From NCBI GenBank assembly GCA_026552835.1, contig JAPMTY010000077.1:1-23129 (forward strand): 23,129 bases of DNA, given 5' to 3'. The notes beneath the pieces were generated by a model. It ran no database searches. It was not told the origin of the DNA and saw nothing but the letters and a program-made list of their open reading frames with translations. The stretch is from Candidatus Methanoperedens sp. Its GTDB lineage: Archaea > Halobacteriota > Methanosarcinia > Methanosarcinales > Methanoperedenaceae. A program made the translations under genes and the position numbers. Positions 15,144 to 22,064 of the stretch are shown one piece after another (the stretch's first letter is position 1; each line of letters starts with the position of its first letter).

Positions 15144-16601
15144 CTAATTAAAATCCTTTATTGAGTATTCCATGCTCGCAAGGTCAACAACCGTAGCTTT
15201 AGCCGGCATGGGCTGGAGGTTCATCTTTTTCTGGAATTCGGTCTGACTCTGCCAGGTGCCGCTGTTAATGGTCAGCACCCCTTTGTAGCTTGAAACCCCA
15301 ACCGTATGGACATGCCCGCAATGTAATATGTCCGGTATAGTGTCTATCACGAAATGGTCCTTCAGTTCGGGAGCAATTGACACCCTGCCGCCGTATATCG
15401 GCGAAAGATGACGAAGTTTTAACATCTCGCTCATGGGTTTTGTAGGTTCTCCATAAGAAAATCCAGGGATGCTGGCAATTATATCGTCCATTGACCTTCC
15501 GTGATAAATCAATACCTTGACACCGATATCCACCATCGCAGGATTCCCTACGAATATAATATCATTGCGAAACAATTTAGTGATTTTTTCTGGAAAGCGC
15601 GGCTGCGGTTCAGCCTGCCTCACTGCATCATGGTTTCCAGGCGAGACTATAATCCTGATGTGCCCCGGCACGGCGTTCAGGTATTGCGCCGCTTTTTCAT
15701 ACTGTTCATAAATATCTGAAATCGCAAGCTCCTTATCCTGGTTAGGGAACACGCCGATGCCGTCAACAACATCGCCTGCTATTACAAGATAATTAATATC
15801 GTCTCCGAGCCATTTTACAAACTTGAGCCAAGAATCTTCAAGAAAAGTCTTGCTTCCCACATGTATATCCGAAATGAAAACCGCTTTGCCTTCGGGTTTT
15901 TTCCGGTTCAATGTTTTTTCCTGATTATTGGGAATGTCGGGGAAAATTATCCGATTTACAAACATCAGGCTGCCGTCTGAAGAAAGCGTGCCTGTGATCC
16001 CGATTACTTCATCCGGTATTATTCTCTTTGCAAGTTCAAACAGCTCTTTATCTTTTTCTTTATGGATTAAAACAGGTATGGTTCCGGTTTTATCCTCAAC
16101 CTCGATTAATTTATGCCCTTTTGCGCTTGTCCTGATATCCAGTACCATCCCGATAATAGAGAGCGGCTCTCTTGTATCCATGTTCCTTTTCTTGATGCTT
16201 TCAATGGGTCTTGCGCCTATTCTGCGAAGCATTTCAGCGATTGAATCATAGCGGTCCCGGAAATAATGCACGAACTCAGTATACTCCCCGATGCAAGTTG
16301 ACTGGTTTGTTATGTCTTTCAAAATTGTAACCGGGTTTCCATTGGGTTTGACTTTAGATGGAATTACAACCGGCGTTTGAGGTATGGTTTTAGTCGTTTC
16401 CGGCGGGACGTCGGTTTTAGCGCTTGTTTTCTTAACCAGATGCTTTATGTGTTCTATCCCCACGACCATCACAGAACTGTCTATTGATTTTAAAACATCA
16501 TGTATTAACTCAGGAGAACTTGTTTTTAACAAATCAAGCGCCAGGGGGTCAATCCCGAAATCTGATTCAGCAAACATTTGGACGATTTCGCCAGTCTCCA
16601 T
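15144..16601 (-). CDS. polB: DNA polymerase D (family D) small subunit DP1
   Basis: A 485-residue exonuclease subunit of the archaeal replicative polymerase D, working with the large subunit DP2 (not in the window). In order: N-terminal helical domain (about 1-60), a Pro/Thr-rich linker (about 62-90), an OB-fold (about 145-225), and a calcineurin/Mre11-like phosphoesterase domain with D245-x-H247, G-D277-x-x-D280, G-N323-H324-D325, H367 and G-H430-x-H432. All metal-ligand motifs are intact, so the 3'-5' proofreading nuclease should be active. The ATG at 16601 has CAGGA five bases upstream. A second exonuclease gene follows directly. The gene is divergent from the PAC2-family gene across 86 bases. 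Some genomes call the small subunit polB and others dp1; the family itself is certain. Confidence 0.95.
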   Translation of the reverse strand: METGEIVQMFAESDFGIDPLALDLLKTSSPELIHDVLKSIDSSVMVVGIEHIKHLVKKTSAKTDVPPETTKTIPQTPVVIPSKVKPNGNPVTILKDITNQSTCIGEYTEFVHYFRDRYDSIAEMLRRIGARPIESIKKRNMDTREPLSIIGMVLDIRTSAKGHKLIEVEDKTGTIPVLIHKEKDKELFELAKRIIPDEVIGITGTLSSDGSLMFVNRIIFPDIPNNQEKTLNRKKPEGKAVFISDIHVGSKTFLEDSWLKFVKWLGDDINYLVIAGDVVDGIGVFPNQDKELAISDIYEQYEKAAQYLNAVPGHIRIIVSPGNHDAVRQAEPQPRFPEKITKLFRNDIIFVGNPAMVDIGVKVLIYHGRSMDDIIASIPGFSYGEPTKPMSEMLKLRHLSPIYGGRVSIAPELKDHFVIDTIPDILHCGHVHTVGVSSYKGVLTINSGTWQSQTEFQKKMNLQPMPAKATVVDLASMEYSIKDFN

Positions 16602-16649
16602 GTCCTGAACTTATGTCCCTATCTTCAGATAAGATTTTTCCTTCGATGC

Positions 16650-16660
16650 TTTTATTTACC
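16650..16660 (+). promoter_or_regulatory. TATA-like box for the PAC2-DUF473 pair
   Basis: TTTTATTTACC lies about 33 bases before the ATG at 16688, inside the 86-base region shared with the divergent polymerase D subunit gene. It is the best promoter candidate on this strand. Confidence 0.3.
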
Positions 16661-16687
16661 TTCCCCCTAATTAATAATCGGTGGAAC

Positions 16688-17431
16688 ATGGCATTAGAAC
16701 AAGCAGAACAATATGTGAAAGTCATCAATGAACCGATAAAATCGAAGAACCCATTGATTATTGTCGGATTCCCGGGCATAGGGCTTGTGGGAAACATATC
16801 CTGCCAGCACATTATCGAAGAACTCAAAATGAAATACATGGGCTCAATTGATTCAAGGTATTTCCCGCCTCTTGCAGTTCTTTTTAACGGTCTTGTCTAT
16901 ATGCCTGTGCGCATATACGAATCCAAAGAAAAAGAGGTCGTTGTGGTAATATCAGATATACCGATACATCCGACTGCGTCATACGATATAAGCAAAATAT
17001 TGACGGATTGGATGCAATCGGTTCATTGCAGGAATATTGTTTCGATTGCAGGTATCGCGACCACCACGGGAGAGCGGCGCGTTTTCGGGGGTGCGACTAA
17101 CCCTGAGTTGCTGGAAAAGATAAAAAATAAAACAGAAATATTCCAGGTGGGAACTATTTCAGGCATTTCAGGCAGTATAATGACCGAGGCTTATTTGCGC
17201 GGCCTGCCGGGTGTGAGCCTGCTGGGTGAGACACCGGGACCAAATCCAGACCCGAGAGCTGCTGTCGAAGTGCTAAAGGTAATCAATAATATCTTTGAGC
17301 TGGATATTGATACTGAAAAATTATTGAGCCAGGCAGAACAGATAGAGCTTGAACTTTCTAAACTTGCGGAACAGGTCAAAACCACTGAAACGCCATCGAT
17401 TCCCAAGAAAGAGTTTCCGATGTACGGGTGA
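16688..17431 (+). CDS. PAC2-family proteasome assembly chaperone/activator (PbaA/PbaB-like)
   Basis: A 247-residue protein of the PAC2 family (COG2047), related to eukaryotic proteasome assembly chaperones and archaeal PbaA/PbaB. Signature near the N-terminus: IIVGFPGIGLVGNISCQHII (24-43); later GIATTTGERRVFG and SGSIMTEAYLRGLPGVSLLGETPG. A C-terminal helix with coiled-coil character (about 205-232) is followed by a flexible tail ending P-M-Y-G. Met-Tyr-Gly fits the HbYX pattern by which activators dock on the 20S proteasome, as reported for archaeal homologues. The frame is open far upstream into the divergent polymerase gene, but the ATG at 16688 with GGTGG four bases before it is the true start. 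The DUF473 gene follows four bases after the stop and overlaps it functionally through the GGGTGA site. Confidence 0.88.
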   Translation: MALEQAEQYVKVINEPIKSKNPLIIVGFPGIGLVGNISCQHIIEELKMKYMGSIDSRYFPPLAVLFNGLVYMPVRIYESKEKEVVVVISDIPIHPTASYDISKILTDWMQSVHCRNIVSIAGIATTTGERRVFGGATNPELLEKIKNKTEIFQVGTISGISGSIMTEAYLRGLPGVSLLGETPGPNPDPRAAVEVLKVINNIFELDIDTEKLLSQAEQIELELSKLAEQVKTTETPSIPKKEFPMYG

Positions 17432-17435
17432 TTTT

Positions 17436-17825
17436 ATGCGGCATATCGTATTGAGCGGGATTTCGCAGCACATCTTAAAGGAACTTGAGCACGACAAAGT
17501 CAAAACTATCGAGATAAGAAGCCCGCATAATTTTCTCTCGGTACTTGAAGCCGATGTCGGAGATGTGATATTCCTTACGCCGACAAGCCTTGAAGATGTA
17601 AGACCCGGAACTAATGGGGTTATCGCAAAAATCCGCGAGAAACAGATCTCAATGCAAAGAGTGACCCAGAGGACGGAGATATCTTATGAAGAAGCCGAGG
17701 TCCAGCTTGCCCGCCTCCAGCTTGAAATTAAAGGACATGCAAGGGTACGCCGCGCCGAGTGCTGTGCGCTCGGGGAAGCCACGGTTGTGGACGCTGATGA
17801 AGTGCTGTTTTTTGAAGGGCGATGA
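17436..17825 (+). CDS. DUF473-family protein
   Basis: A 129-residue soluble protein of the archaeal DUF473 family, seen mostly in euryarchaea and of unknown function. Characteristic parts: TIEIRSPHNFLSVLEADVGD (about 29-48), FLTPTSLEDVRPGTNGVIAKI, and a C-terminal RVRRAECCALGEATVVDADE with paired cysteines. The beta-rich, ASCH/PUA-like look of the sequence hints at a nucleic-acid-binding fold, but that is inference only. The start is the ATG at 17436, four bases after the stop of the PAC2-family gene, with GGGTGA as ribosome binding site; upstream in-frame codons lie inside that gene and are not used. The two genes form an operon. Confidence 0.82.
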   Translation: MRHIVLSGISQHILKELEHDKVKTIEIRSPHNFLSVLEADVGDVIFLTPTSLEDVRPGTNGVIAKIREKQISMQRVTQRTEISYEEAEVQLARLQLEIKGHARVRRAECCALGEATVVDADEVLFFEGR

Positions 17826-17828
17826 GAC

Positions 17829-17866
17829 TTTTATAATAACAATGTAAAATCAATTTTCTAATTTTT
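17829..17866. terminator. AT-rich bidirectional termination region
   Basis: Between the convergent ends of the DUF473 gene and the gene at 17870-18223, the 44 bases are AT-rich with short T-runs on the plus strand (TTTTATAAT, TTTTCTAATTTTT). Archaeal transcription often ends in such runs without a hairpin. Confidence 0.3.
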
Positions 17867-17869
17867 AAC

Positions 17870-18223
17870 CTAATATATTTGCGTGGCATCCCCTTCCGCT
17901 ATGAGTTCGGTCACTTCGTCTATGAACTCCAGCATGTACTTTTCCAGCTGCTGCTTCCGCAGTTCCTGCGTATCGCTATCGGCAGGATATTTCTTAATGA
18001 GTTCCGAGAATTCTTCGTATATTTCGTTTGTCTTATCCATCATCGCTTCCTTTGTTTCACCCATTTCAGCCATGTGGACTATATAGCGGCGCAAACGGAT
18101 GCATCCCCTGTTTTTCCCGAAACTTTTATCAAAGAACAGCGGAATCCTCCACAACCCGTGCTCGACTGCGCCGCTCTTTACTGACGGAAAAAGCCTGATA
18201 ATCTCAGGGTTGATTGATAGCAT
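17870..18223 (-). CDS. Unrecognised 117-residue protein
   Basis: A small soluble protein of no family I recognise. The first half is basic and hydrophobic (FFDKSFGKNRGCIRLRRYIVH, about 30-50). The second half (about 51-117) is acidic and helical with regular heptad-like spacing (NEIYEEFSELIKKY ... QLEKYMLEFIDEVTELIAEG), suggesting a helical hairpin. No membrane segment or metal motif is seen. The ATG at 18223 has no clear Shine-Dalgarno sequence; an internal ATG at residue 51 would leave only the helical half. It follows the 78-residue gene by 24 bases on the same strand, so both are probably co-transcribed. Coding is supported by the length and by the composition of the frame. Confidence 0.6.
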   Translation of the reverse strand: MLSINPEIIRLFPSVKSGAVEHGLWRIPLFFDKSFGKNRGCIRLRRYIVHMAEMGETKEAMMDKTNEIYEEFSELIKKYPADSDTQELRKQQLEKYMLEFIDEVTELIAEGDATQIY

Positions 18224-18247
18224 TATAATAATTCAAGCATGGATGTT

Positions 18248-18484
18248 TTAAAATTCTTCCGCGACATCCAGCTCATGTTCGAAGCGCCACGGCATACACT
18301 TTGGTCTGTTCCTGTCCCTTTCCCTGATTTTGTCCTGCAATGCCTTATAAGCCACATGATACTCTTTATCCCGCGCAGGGTCGCGTTTTGCTTCTTCTTT
18401 CAATTCAGATGTTATATCTTCCAGTTGCCTTATGGACATGTACTTGTAGCGGTCGGCGCTTGAGTTTATGACAATTCCTCCCAT
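18248..18484 (-). CDS. Unrecognised 78-residue charged protein
   Basis: A small, highly charged protein of unknown function, first gene of a probable two-gene operon. The middle is strongly helical (MSIRQLEDITSELKEEAKRD, 16-35), followed by a basic stretch (IRERDRNRPKCMPWRFEHEL). It contains one Cys and no membrane segment. The start is the ATG at 18484; GGGAGG lies just inside the frame, so an alternative later start cannot be excluded, but none with better spacing is seen before residue 16. A TATATAA box at 18533-18540 lies about 50 bases upstream and could serve both strands. No family is recognised. Confidence 0.5.
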   Translation of the reverse strand: MGGIVINSSADRYKYMSIRQLEDITSELKEEAKRDPARDKEYHVAYKALQDKIRERDRNRPKCMPWRFEHELDVAEEF

Positions 18485-18532
18485 ATTGCTTTTGCCCGGG
18501 GTCGGTTTGTAATTAATACTCTTTTAATAGGG

Positions 18533-18540
18533 TTATATAA
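18533..18540. promoter_or_regulatory. Symmetrical TATA box between divergent genes
   Basis: TTATATAA is a perfect palindrome. It stands about 50 bases upstream of the minus-strand ATG at 18484 and only five bases before the plus-strand ATG at 18545. It suits the minus-strand gene best. Confidence 0.3.
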
Positions 18541-18544
18541 GGTT

Positions 18545-18749
18545 ATGGTGGTTGGCAAGGATAAGTTTGAGGAGGTTAAAATGAGGTACAAGCTTGTGAA
18601 GGAACCGAAGCGATGGGTCTCTATAGAGGATTAAGAGGGAGTTTTGGGAAAGGGGGGAAAATTATCTTATAAGATTTGATAATATTTGGTGGTGTATTAA
18701 GAGATTTTACAGCGCAAGGATTTTTATATTGGATTGTGTTAATGTATAA
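18545..18749 (+). pseudogene. Probable frameshifted remnant of a small protein gene
   Basis: An ATG at 18545 opens 29 codons ending WVSIED and a TAA at 18632-18634. A second ATG at 18581 has a strong GAGGAGG site. In the next frame, codons from 18630 run on without a break for 39 codons (IKREFWERGENYLIRFDNIWW ...) to a TAA at 18747-18749. One extra base near 18630 would join both parts into a single protein of about 68 residues. No family is recognised. The 297 bases from 18485 to 18781 hold only this, the TATA box and the ribosome binding site of the next gene. Confidence 0.3.
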
Positions 18750-18781
18750 AAAATGGATAAAACCAATATTAAGAGGGAAGA

Positions 18782-19753
18782 ATGTCTAATCTTGACACAT
18801 CATCAACCGAAGGTATTGAGGGTATACAAAGCATCATAATAGGTCTCAGAAATTCTATAGATATTGTAGATATAGCTGAAAAATCTCTTTTGGGAGGGTA
18901 TATTCCGGATAATTTGAGAAATTGGAAAAGTAGCGATTTCTATTATGAAAAAAATGTATCTAATTTCATAATAGGAATATATGAAAAAGAAGACAGCCCT
19001 GCACTGGGAATCTTCTTTGAAAATCTATATAATAGCATCGGGAAATTTCTTTGCTGCAGAAGATTTGATACCTGCACCATAAAGGAACAGTGGCCTTATA
19101 ACTCCTGCAAAACTTGTACAAAATTCCTTGATAATAGTACTAAAAACAGATTAGCTAAATATATAAAGATTTTAGGATATACAATTGATAATGAAGGGTA
19201 TGTTGTATCCGATACTGGTGAAACTATACAAATTGAGCAGGTAGTTAATGAAATCAGAAGAGGTAGCTATGTCGATATTGTTGGGGAGCTTTTGCCAGAC
19301 GACATAAAAACAAAAGGAAAGGAAATGTCTGAAGCATATGTTATTTCATATTGCATTGAGAATTCATTAAGAATATTTATTGAGAAAATTTGTGCTAACC
19401 AATATGGTACTGACTTTATTAAGAAAATCAAAATTTCCACAGATTTAATACGAAAAATAAGTAACAGGAGGGCAGATGAAGATAAAAATAAATGGCTATC
19501 AGTCAGAGGAGGAAATGATTTATTTTATCTTGATCTAGATGATTTAGGAAAAGTGATACAAAATAATTGGGATATATTCCACAGCTTTTTTCCAAATCAA
19601 AATTGGATTGTAGGAAAAATCGAAGAAATAACAAAATGTCGAAACTTAATTGCTCATAATAGTTACATTAAAAAAGAAGAAAGATCGTTATTGCCTTTGT
19701 ATTATATGCAAATTTTGAAACATATCCAAGCTCAATATAAATTGGATAAATAG
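18782..19753 (+). CDS. HEPN-domain protein, Swt1-like putative RNase with cysteine cluster
   Basis: A 323-residue AT-rich gene product. The C-terminal half (about 180-320) looks like a Swt1-type HEPN domain: SEAYVISYCIENSLRIFIEKI, the internal WLSVRGGNDLFYLDLDDLGK, and E-I-x-K-C-R287-N-L-I-A-H292-N, an RX4H motif that is the usual active site of HEPN ribonucleases. The N-terminal half has a cysteine cluster, C91-C92-x5-C98-x10-C109-x2-C112, which could bind zinc. HEPN proteins act as RNA-cutting toxins, defence effectors or RNA-processing factors. The ATG at 18782 has AGAGGGA at good spacing. There is no adjacent nucleotidyltransferase or obvious antitoxin. Its stop lies seven bases from a decayed copy of the tldD 3' end. 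Composition differs sharply from the core genes nearby, so it is probably acquired. Confidence 0.7.
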   Translation: MSNLDTSSTEGIEGIQSIIIGLRNSIDIVDIAEKSLLGGYIPDNLRNWKSSDFYYEKNVSNFIIGIYEKEDSPALGIFFENLYNSIGKFLCCRRFDTCTIKEQWPYNSCKTCTKFLDNSTKNRLAKYIKILGYTIDNEGYVVSDTGETIQIEQVVNEIRRGSYVDIVGELLPDDIKTKGKEMSEAYVISYCIENSLRIFIEKICANQYGTDFIKKIKISTDLIRKISNRRADEDKNKWLSVRGGNDLFYLDLDDLGKVIQNNWDIFHSFFPNQNWIVGKIEEITKCRNLIAHNSYIKKEERSLLPLYYMQILKHIQAQYKLDK

Positions 19754-19760
19754 CAGTTTT

Positions 19761-19802
19761 TCACCCGCTTCCCCTCACCATGCCTTCCTCACCAGCACAT
19801 GC
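19761..19802. repeat. Decayed direct-repeat copy of the tldD 3' end
   Basis: This 42-base stretch matches 20730-20772, the last 43 bases of tldD with its stop codon, in the same orientation, with two mismatches and one missing base. Read as tldD it gives HVLVRKA and then breaks (frameshift after the missing base). It lies between the 3' ends of the two HEPN genes and bounds the 19807-20679 gene on one side. Confidence 0.85.
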
Positions 19803-19806
19803 AACA

Positions 19807-20679
19807 CTACTTAGTAACATTTAGATCTTCAATCCTTTTATTTAATATTTTCAATTCTTTCAATGCTCTTCCCTGAATTTCACTCAAAACTGGCAATTTT
19901 TTAACAATGGGGAGTTTTTTGGTGTAAATATTTACAGGAGTTAAATCGTTTTGAGGATATCTTGTAACAGTTGAATGTGGTAAAGTAATAATCGAAAGAT
20001 AATAAAGAGGCGTTGAAATAAAAGTGACAAAATAAATAAATTCAAAATACCTTTTTATATATTCTTCTATTTGTTCAATGTTAATATTATCTAAATTCTT
20101 TTTTTCCTTTTCAACCTGTACCGGGTTATATTTCGAGAAAACATTGTACAGTTCTATCATATTTGTCTTTTGTTTATTCCAATCTCTCTCTGTTACTCTA
20201 ATCTTTGAAATACGTCGCATTTGTTTTTCGCTATTTTTCCTATTGAATTCTATTTCCCTTAAAATTCTGCGAATATCCGTAAATGACATATTAATCAAGT
20301 CGTTCCTATCTTGTTTAATTTCTTCGATATCAGATAAAAATATATCAAACTGCTTTAAATAATTATTAACATCAATATTTTTAAGAATATTAATTTCTTT
20401 GAATCCAGGAATAATTCTTAAATGTCCTTCGAATTGTTCGAATTTATTTTTTTGTTTTATTATGACTTTCTCATAGATTCTAATTGGCTCATGTCTAATA
20501 TCCCTTAATAACTGATCTTCTGTCACCAGTTTTGTCATTAATGCAAATGCTTTGTTTGCTTTTTCAACACTTTGTTGAAAATAGAAGATTGACTGAGGAT
20601 AAAGTTCATTCTCATGTAAAACTTTTGCTGCTTGCAAATCCAATTCTGCTATATCCAAGAGTTCCACACTCATTTTCAT
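19807..20679 (-). CDS. HEPN-domain protein with C-terminal hydrophobic segment
   Basis: A 290-residue, very AT-rich gene product. The N-terminal region resembles the HEPN family: LLDIAELDLQAAKVLHENEL, then YPQSIFYFQQSVEKANKAFAL (27-47), the standard two-helix pattern. A charged stretch R59-D-I-R62-H63-E sits where other members carry the motif around His, but a clean RX4-6H is absent, so catalysis is uncertain. The middle is highly charged and helical (about 110-210). A hydrophobic segment (about 213-234) may enter the membrane, and the tail is basic. The ATG at 20679 follows GGGGGGAAGAGAG; an ATG two codons on is possible. It stands 50 bases after tldD on the same strand, flanked by direct repeats of the tldD end. 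No nucleotidyltransferase partner is nearby. Confidence 0.68.
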   Translation of the reverse strand: MKMSVELLDIAELDLQAAKVLHENELYPQSIFYFQQSVEKANKAFALMTKLVTEDQLLRDIRHEPIRIYEKVIIKQKNKFEQFEGHLRIIPGFKEINILKNIDVNNYLKQFDIFLSDIEEIKQDRNDLINMSFTDIRRILREIEFNRKNSEKQMRRISKIRVTERDWNKQKTNMIELYNVFSKYNPVQVEKEKKNLDNINIEQIEEYIKRYFEFIYFVTFISTPLYYLSIITLPHSTVTRYPQNDLTPVNIYTKKLPIVKKLPVLSEIQGRALKELKILNKRIEDLNVTK

Positions 20680-20729
20680 AATTTTACTCTCTTCCCCCCG
20701 TCAGCAGCTCATGCATCAGCCCCTTTTCT

Positions 20730-20772
20730 TCACCCGCTTCCTCCCACCATCGCCTTCCTCACCAGCACATGC
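20730..20772. repeat. Intact direct-repeat copy at the tldD 3' end
   Basis: The final 43 bases of tldD including its TGA (20730-20732). Its partner at 19761-19802 lies 970 bases away on the other side of the AT-rich HEPN gene. The repeat begins exactly with the tldD stop and covers the codons for HVLVRKAMVGGSG. Confidence 0.85.
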
Positions 20773-22058
20773 GGCGCCCCATCGCTCACGGGCACAAGCT
20801 GCCCAGCCTTCCCGCACCTGCCGGAATTCATCTCGCGATCATTCCCCACAGCAGCAATGCTATTTAAAATCTCAAGAGTATGCCCGGACAGCGAGACATC
20901 CCGGAGCGGCGTCTTGAGCTCTCCGTTCTCCACCATGAATCCGCGCTCGGCATTGAACTGGAACACTCCCTCTCCCGGATTCACCTGGCCGCCGCGCGAG
21001 CCTTTTAAATAGATGCCATCCTTTAATTCAGCAAGCATCTCCTCGAACTTCATCCCATCGGGAGCTATGAACGTATTGCTCATCCTGATAACCGGGCGGG
21101 CATATCCCTGGGCGCGGGAATTCCTGCTCACCCCTCCCAACTGCCCTGCGCTCTCCCTTGAATGGAGAAACGCTTTCAGAACACCGTCCTCTATCAGCGT
21201 TGTTCTCTTTGATTCCGCGCCCTCATCATCGAACGGATAGTAACCGTATTCGTGCAGGGACGGGTCGTCATACACCGTAATAAGAGGTGACGCTATTTGT
21301 TCACCTATCTTTCCCGCGAGGATGGAATTTCCCTCAAGAACATGGTCAGCCTCAACTGCATGCCCCACTGCTTCATGAATGAATACACCTGCCAGCTCCT
21401 GGTCAAGTATCACCGGATATGTTCCTGCTTTTGGCGTTTTTGCAGACAATAATTCAATTGCGGTATCTGCGGCTTTCCGCGCCAGCTCAAACGCATTGTG
21501 TTTCTTGAAAAATTCAAAACCCGTGACGCCAAACCTGCTTTCCCTTCCAATCTGGTATATACCTTCAGACTGGGCAATGGCGCTTACTGCAAAACCCACG
21601 CGGTTTAACGAATATTCGCAATCAAGACCTTCCGAACTTGAATATTTGATAGTGACTATAGACTCTGAATAAACGGCATTTGTACTTTTAATGCCTTCAA
21701 TCCGGGCGCTTTTTTCAATCTCAGAAAGTAATTTTACTTTATCCTCGATCGGAATATCCTCCGGGTTCTCTTTGACCTCAGGAAGATTCTGCAAATTCGG
21801 TTTTTCTATCGGGGCAAGCCTCACCGGGTTCCTTGGACTTTTGATTTTGGCGGCCTTCGCAAGCCTTCTCGCAGAACCCAGCGCAGCATCAAGGTTTTCT
21901 GATGCCCCGTCCTGCGACACGAATCCCCATGAGCCCGAATCCAGAACTCTTACCGCAGCGCCGCTTGAAAAATTATTCGAAATCTCCCGTATCTCGCCAT
22001 TATCAAGGACGATAGCTGTGCTTGCGCTCTTTATGACACGGGTATCATAGAAATCCAT
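20730..22058 (-). CDS. tldD: TldD-type zinc metallopeptidase subunit
   Basis: A 442-residue TldD/PmbA-family protein. With TldE it forms a hollow zinc protease that degrades small, unfolded peptides. The metal-binding motif is F-I-H228-E229-A-V-G-H233-A-V-E-A-D; a Cys near residue 418 (SGRCGKAGQ) is the usual third ligand region. Also typical are the N-terminal TAIVLDNGEIREISN and the segment RMSNTFIAPDGMKFEEML. Length is normal. The start at 22058 comes six bases after the stop of lonB, so both share an operon. In many archaea tldE follows tldD; here a HEPN gene does, and no tldE is seen in the window. The last 43 bases are duplicated beyond that HEPN gene. Confidence 0.93.
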   Translation of the reverse strand: MDFYDTRVIKSASTAIVLDNGEIREISNNFSSGAAVRVLDSGSWGFVSQDGASENLDAALGSARRLAKAAKIKSPRNPVRLAPIEKPNLQNLPEVKENPEDIPIEDKVKLLSEIEKSARIEGIKSTNAVYSESIVTIKYSSSEGLDCEYSLNRVGFAVSAIAQSEGIYQIGRESRFGVTGFEFFKKHNAFELARKAADTAIELLSAKTPKAGTYPVILDQELAGVFIHEAVGHAVEADHVLEGNSILAGKIGEQIASPLITVYDDPSLHEYGYYPFDDEGAESKRTTLIEDGVLKAFLHSRESAGQLGGVSRNSRAQGYARPVIRMSNTFIAPDGMKFEEMLAELKDGIYLKGSRGGQVNPGEGVFQFNAERGFMVENGELKTPLRDVSLSGHTLEILNSIAAVGNDREMNSGRCGKAGQLVPVSDGAPHVLVRKAMVGGSG

Positions 22059-22064
22059 GTAATA

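Noticed and set aside
16484..16687. N-terminal extension of the PAC2-family protein by 68 residues
   Set aside because: It would overlap the divergent polymerase D subunit gene, and the family N-terminus begins after the ATG at 16688, which has its own ribosome binding site.
17349..17435. N-terminal extension of the DUF473 protein by 29 residues
   Set aside because: The extra codons lie inside the PAC2-family gene; the ATG at 17436 has a GGGTGA site and matches the family start.
18782..20679. HEPN-MNT toxin-antitoxin pair
   Set aside because: Neither protein has the nucleotidyltransferase GSxxxxxxxDxD motif; both carry HEPN-like regions and they are convergent, not in one operon.
19761..20772. 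Insertion sequence bounded by the tldD repeats
   Set aside because: No transposase and no terminal inverted repeats; the repeats are direct, 43 bp long and equal to a gene end, which fits site-specific integration or duplication better than transposition.
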